Origin: Planktosalinus sp963977065
GTDB taxonomy: Bacteria > Bacteroidota > Bacteroidia > Flavobacteriales > Flavobacteriaceae
Length of the DNA: 64,000 bases
Direction of reading: 5' to 3'
Assembly: GCA_963977065.1 (NCBI GenBank)
Contig: CAXBNF010000010.1
Coordinates: 1 to 64,000 of the forward strand
The translations under genes were made by a program, and so were the position numbers. Shown here in pieces: positions 60,465-64,000 of the stretch. Below the pieces are notes generated by a model. That model searched no databases. It saw only the letters and a program-made list of their open reading frames with translations, and was not told where the DNA came from. Position 1 is the first letter of the stretch. The number at the start of each line of letters is the position of its first letter.

Positions 60465-63194
60465 CTAGTTCTTCTTAAGCTTCTTTTTCACTTCCACTTC
60501 CTGGAATCCTTCAATGATATCTCCTTCAACCAGGTCGTTGTAGTTGTTGATTTGGATACCACAATCATAGCCTTTTGCTACTTCCTTGACATCGTCTTTA
60601 AATCGTTTTAAGGAGGCGAGGGTGCCTGTGTGAATCACTACACCTTCACGAATTAATCGAATGCCGGTGTTTCTGATGATTTTTCCGCTGGTGACCATAC
60701 ATCCTGCGATGGTTCCAATTTTTGAAATTTTGAAAGTTTCCCTTACTTCTGCGGTTCCGGTGATTTCTTCTTTCATTTCCGGCGAAAGCATGCCTTCCAT
60801 GGCATCTTTCAAGTCATTGATCGCATCATAGATAATGGAGTACAATCTGATGTCAATTTCTTCCTTGTCTGCTATTTGTCTGGCATTACCCATTGGTCTT
60901 ACGTTAAAACCAATAATGACAGCATCTGAAGCTGAAGCGAGGAGTACATCACTTTCTGTGATGGGACCCACAGCCCTGTGAATGATGTTGATTTGAATTT
61001 CTTCGGTTGACAATTTCTGGAAAGAATCTGTCAATGCTTCCACAGAACCATCAACATCTGCCTTGAGGATGATGTTCAATTCTTTGAAATCACCTAAAGC
61101 GATACGTCTTCCAATTTCGTCAAGTGTGATGTGACGTTGTGTTCTTACAGATTGTTCCCTTTGCAATTGTGTGCGTTTTGTTGCAATTGCTTTGGCTTCT
61201 CTTTCATCTTCATACACAGCAAATTTATCACCTGCTTGAGGGGCGCCGTCGAGTCCAAGGATGGAAACGGGGGTTGCTGGGCCGGCTACTTTAATGTTGT
61301 GACCGCGCTCATCGTGCATGGCTTTTACCTTACCACTGTGTTGTCCTGCTAAAACATAATCACCCACTTTCAAGCTTCCTGATTGAACAAGAATGGTAGA
61401 TACATAACCTCTTCCTTTATCTAAAAAGGCTTCAACAACGGTCCCTACTGCTTGCTTGTTTGGATTTGCTTTAAGTTCGAGTAATTCGGCTTCAAGTAGT
61501 ACTTTTTCTAGGAGTTCATTAACACCCAATCCTGTTTTTGCAGAGATGTCGTGTGATTGAATTTTTCCTCCCCAATCTTCAACAAGCAGGTTCATTCCTG
61601 CAAGTTTTTCCTTGATTTTTTCCGGGTTGGCTTCCGGTCTGTCAATTTTATTGATGGCAAACACGATGGGCACTCCTGCTGCTTGAGCGTGTGAAATGGC
61701 CTCTTTGGTTTGTGGCATCACATCATCATCTGCAGCAATTACAATGATGGCAAGGTCAGTCACTTTTGCTCCCCTGGCACGCATCGCGGTAAACGCCTCG
61801 TGACCGGGAGTATCCAAGAAGGTTATTTTTTGACCGTTTTCAAGTTGTACCGCATAGGCACCAATGTGCTGTGTGATTCCTCCTGATTCACCTGCAATTA
61901 CATTTTCTTGTCGAATGTGATCAAGAAGCGAGGTTTTACCGTGGTCAACGTGACCCATAACTGTTACGATGGGTGCTCTTGGTTCCAGGTTTTCAGGGTT
62001 TTCTTCTTCAATTTGTACGGTTTCTTCAGAGTCTGCTGTGACAAATTTTATTTCAAAACCAAATTCGTCTGCAACAATAGAAAGCGTTTCAGCATCGAGG
62101 CGTTGGTTCATTGTCACCATTAAGCCTAATGACATACAAGCGGAGATCACATTAGTAACGGGCACATTCATAAGCGTTGCCAGTTCACTTACGGTTACAA
62201 ATTCAGTAACCTGAAGAATTTTGCTTTGTGAGTCTTGTTGGGCTTGCTCGTCTTCGGTTTTTTGACGGTGGGTATCTCGTTTGTCTCTTCTGTATTTTGC
62301 TCCTTTTCCTTTTGAAGATTTTCCTTGCAGTTTTTCAAGGGTTTCCTTGATTTGTTTTTGCACATCTTCTTCGCTGGGTTCTTCTTTGTGTGTAACCTGG
62401 CGACCTCTACCTTTATTGGCTCGACTTCTATCTGCCGGGGTTCCTTGTGAGGGGGTTCCTTTTCCGGGCTCTTTGCTGATTCTTTTGCGTTTTCCTTTAT
62501 TGTCTTTTGAAGCAGCTCCAGAAGTGCTTGAAGGTTTTGGTTTTTCGGGTTTCTTTTTCGCTTTCTTGAATTGCTCTAAGTCAATGGTTTTTCCCGTGAA
62601 ATTGGGTCCATCGAGCTTTGTATATTTTGTTTCAGTTAAAGCGGATTCTTCTTTTTCAGGTTGTGCTTCTTTTTCAGGTTCTGAAGCTTTTGAAGTTTCT
62701 TTTTTAGGTTCTTCCTTTTTGGCTTCAGTTTTTGGAGCTTCTTTTTCTTTTGGAGGAGTTTCCTCCTTTGGTTTTTCTGCTATTGGTTTTTCTTCAACCT
62801 TGGGCTCTTCTTCTTTTTTGGGTTCTTCTTTTTTGGGATTGAGGTCAATTTTACCTACAGTTTTTGGACCGTCGAGTTTTGTTTGCGCTTTGATGACTTC
62901 TTTCTCTCTGGCTTCTGTAGCTTTTTGCTTTTCTTCCAGTTCTTTTTCTCTTGCAATTCGAAGCTCTTCTTTTTCTTTTCTTTTTTCCTCTCCCACTTCT
63001 TTTGAGGCTACTTTTTTTGATTTGTCTGTTTGAAATTCATCAAATAGTATTTGATAGACTTCTTCAGAAATCTTTGTGGTAGGACGGGCTTCAATCTCGT
63101 GACCTTTGGTTTTTAAAAATTCCATAGCACGATCCAGCGAGATGTTGAATTCGCGTAATACCTTGTTTAACCTCATTGTGTTTACTTCACCCAT
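60465..63194 (-). CDS. infB: translation initiation factor IF-2
   Basis: 909 residues, ATG 63194 with an AAGGAA-like site ten bases upstream. An N-terminal IF2_N domain (MRLNKVLREFNISLDRAMEFL) is followed by a ~270-residue Lys/Glu/Pro-rich linker, a second IF2_N (VTEFVTVSELATLMNVPVTNVI), and the GTPase domain with G1 GHVDHGKT (near 414), G3 DTPGHEAF and G4 NKID. Two EF-Tu-like domains and the fMet-tRNA-binding domain (GCMVTSGKIIRNTGIRLIREG) close the protein. It brings initiator tRNA to the 30S subunit. Follows nusA by 48 bases. Confidence 0.98.
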   Translation of the reverse strand: MGEVNTMRLNKVLREFNISLDRAMEFLKTKGHEIEARPTTKISEEVYQILFDEFQTDKSKKVASKEVGEEKRKEKEELRIAREKELEEKQKATEAREKEVIKAQTKLDGPKTVGKIDLNPKKEEPKKEEEPKVEEKPIAEKPKEETPPKEKEAPKTEAKKEEPKKETSKASEPEKEAQPEKEESALTETKYTKLDGPNFTGKTIDLEQFKKAKKKPEKPKPSSTSGAASKDNKGKRKRISKEPGKGTPSQGTPADRSRANKGRGRQVTHKEEPSEEDVQKQIKETLEKLQGKSSKGKGAKYRRDKRDTHRQKTEDEQAQQDSQSKILQVTEFVTVSELATLMNVPVTNVISACMSLGLMVTMNQRLDAETLSIVADEFGFEIKFVTADSEETVQIEEENPENLEPRAPIVTVMGHVDHGKTSLLDHIRQENVIAGESGGITQHIGAYAVQLENGQKITFLDTPGHEAFTAMRARGAKVTDLAIIVIAADDDVMPQTKEAISHAQAAGVPIVFAINKIDRPEANPEKIKEKLAGMNLLVEDWGGKIQSHDISAKTGLGVNELLEKVLLEAELLELKANPNKQAVGTVVEAFLDKGRGYVSTILVQSGSLKVGDYVLAGQHSGKVKAMHDERGHNIKVAGPATPVSILGLDGAPQAGDKFAVYEDEREAKAIATKRTQLQREQSVRTQRHITLDEIGRRIALGDFKELNIILKADVDGSVEALTDSFQKLSTEEIQINIIHRAVGPITESDVLLASASDAVIIGFNVRPMGNARQIADKEEIDIRLYSIIYDAINDLKDAMEGMLSPEMKEEITGTAEVRETFKISKIGTIAGCMVTSGKIIRNTGIRLIREGVVIHTGTLASLKRFKDDVKEVAKGYDCGIQINNYNDLVEGDIIEGFQEVEVKKKLKKN

Positions 63195-63242
63195 AAAGTA
63201 TGTTCCTTTTTTTATTTAGTGCAACTATTTGGTTGTTGCATT

Positions 63243-64000
63243 TTATTCAAATTCTTCTTTTAAAATATTAATGACGTCTCGTATGGTTTCCTCCTCAAGG
63301 TCTGTACGTTTCACTAAGTCATCTATATCGTGTTCTAAGATTTGTTTTGCTGTATCGAGCCCTATTCTGGAAAACTCTTCAATAATCCAAGGTTCGATTT
63401 CATCAGAAAACTCACTTAATTCAACATCTTCCTCTTGTTCAACGCCTTCTCTAATCACATCAATTTCATAACCGGTAAGCTGTCCGGCAAGTCTGATGTT
63501 GTGACCTCCTCGACCTATAGCTTTTGAAACTTCCTCCAGTTTGAGTGTGACTTCTGCGTGTTTGGTTTCATCATTAATAGAGATAGAGGTAATCTTAGCA
63601 GGACTCAATGCACGAGAAATATACAAATTTGTGTTTGATGTATAGTTAATTACATCAATATTTTCATTGCCCAGTTCTCTTACAATTCCGTGAATTCTTG
63701 ATCCTTTCATACCCACACAGGCTCCCACAGGGTCTATTCTGTCATCATAAGAATCAACGGCTACTTTTGCTTTTTCACCGGGTATTCTCACCACATTTTT
63801 CACAGTAATTAACCCATCAAAGACTTCAGGGATTTCTTGTTCAAAAAGTTTTTCAAGAAATTTATTGCTGGTTCTTGACATCAATATGGTGGGCTTATTC
63901 CCTTTTAATTCTACACTTTCAATAATTCCTCTCACATTGTCTCCTTTTCTAAAAAAGTCTGATGGAATTTGCTTTTCCTTTGGAAGGATGATTTCATTTC
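63243..64000 (-). CDS. nusA: transcription termination/antitermination factor NusA (C-terminal part, cut by right edge)
   Basis: The frame runs from the stop at 63243 to the window edge, ~252 residues. Internal GTG at 63935 is not the start, since the protein reads on upstream with LPKEKQIPSDFFRKGDN, the S1-domain end of NusA. Visible domains: end of S1 (RGIIESVELKGNKPTILMS), KH1 (DPVGACVGMKGSRIHGIVREL), KH2 (EVSKAIGRGGHNIRLAGQLTG) and a short acidic C-terminal helix-hairpin-helix-like segment (GLDTAKQILEHDIDDL). NusA binds RNA polymerase and modulates pausing. Operon with infB is near universal. Confidence 0.97.
   Translation of the reverse strand, partial: NEIILPKEKQIPSDFFRKGDNVRGIIESVELKGNKPTILMSRTSNKFLEKLFEQEIPEVFDGLITVKNVVRIPGEKAKVAVDSYDDRIDPVGACVGMKGSRIHGIVRELGNENIDVINYTSNTNLYISRALSPAKITSISINDETKHAEVTLKLEEVSKAIGRGGHNIRLAGQLTGYEIDVIREGVEQEEDVELSEFSDEIEPWIIEEFSRIGLDTAKQILEHDIDDLVKRTDLEEETIRDVINILKEEFE

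Noticed and set aside
62281..63033. 250-residue plus-strand frame opposite infB
   Set aside because: It is the complement of the Lys/Glu/Pro-rich IF-2 linker, giving an artificial Ser/Phe-rich chain. No ribosome site, no family resemblance.
63243..63935. Complete 230-residue gene starting at GTG 63935
   Set aside because: The reading frame continues upstream as NusA S1 domain sequence to the window edge, so this is a partial nusA.
1..64000. tRNA, rRNA, CRISPR arrays, prophage
   Set aside because: No cloverleaf-like segment, no spaced repeats and no phage structural genes were seen on either strand by eye.

Overview
The window is low-GC DNA from a member of the Bacteroidota, most likely class Flavobacteriia, order Flavobacteriales. 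The evidence is a full-length SprA (outer-membrane channel of the type IX secretion system), a RemB-like gliding protein, a choice-of-anchor-L surface protein, a complete alternative complex III (ACIII) operon joined to cytochrome oxidase genes, and promoters of the Bacteroidota form TTTG-N18-TAnnTTTG. The gene order ruvA-sprA-gcvH-vanZ, and the proximity of ruvB, queG, ACIII and infB-nusA, fit what is generally known of flavobacterial chromosomes. No rRNA, tRNA, CRISPR or prophage was seen.

Layout. 1-1282: start of a large secreted surface protein that runs off the left edge. 1.4-4.8 kb: Nfu-type Fe-S scaffold, dodecin and a YyaL/DUF255 thioredoxin-fold protein. 4.8-9.9 kb: an accessory patch with three paralogous exported proteins of unknown function, interleaved with an MscS channel and a membrane-anchored TPR/AraC regulator. 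9.9-17.6 kb: tsaB at the end of a tripartite ABC efflux operon (ATPase, two MacB-type permeases, adaptor, TolC-type channel, second adaptor). 17.7-22.8 kb: cytochrome oxidase assembly genes (small Cys protein, DUF420, SCO, SCO-like protein without cysteines), then oxidase subunits IV and III (two) and heme O synthase.

22.8-35.4 kb is the envelope-energy and gliding block: RemB-like barrel, two TonB proteins, VanZ-like protein, gcvH, sprA, ruvA. 35.5-41.5 kb holds maeB, queG and ruvB, interrupted between maeB and queG by an antitoxin, a truncated ParE-like toxin and an IS1-family element, bracketed by imperfect 36-37 bp direct repeats. 41.5-44.8 kb carries an orphan exported protein and a Tat-exported GH109-like oxidoreductase-fold enzyme.

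44.9-56.3 kb is one eight-gene operon, actABCDEF-ctaC-ctaD, encoding a quinol-to-oxygen electron pathway (ACIII plus an aa3-type oxidase). The oxidase subunits III and IV, heme O synthase and copper chaperones are in the 17.7-22.8 kb cluster, so the respiratory machine is built from two distant loci. 56.6-64.0 kb: a SPOR protein, a CBM9/DUF5916 outer-membrane protein, an aquaporin, and the nusA-infB operon, with nusA cut by the right edge.

Most of the window is core chromosome. The most unusual parts are the three-paralogue exported family, the toxin-antitoxin/IS1 cassette, the Cys-less SCO relative, and a TonB-like domain carried by the RemB-like barrel. All functional statements come from reading motifs and order by eye; no database search was run.
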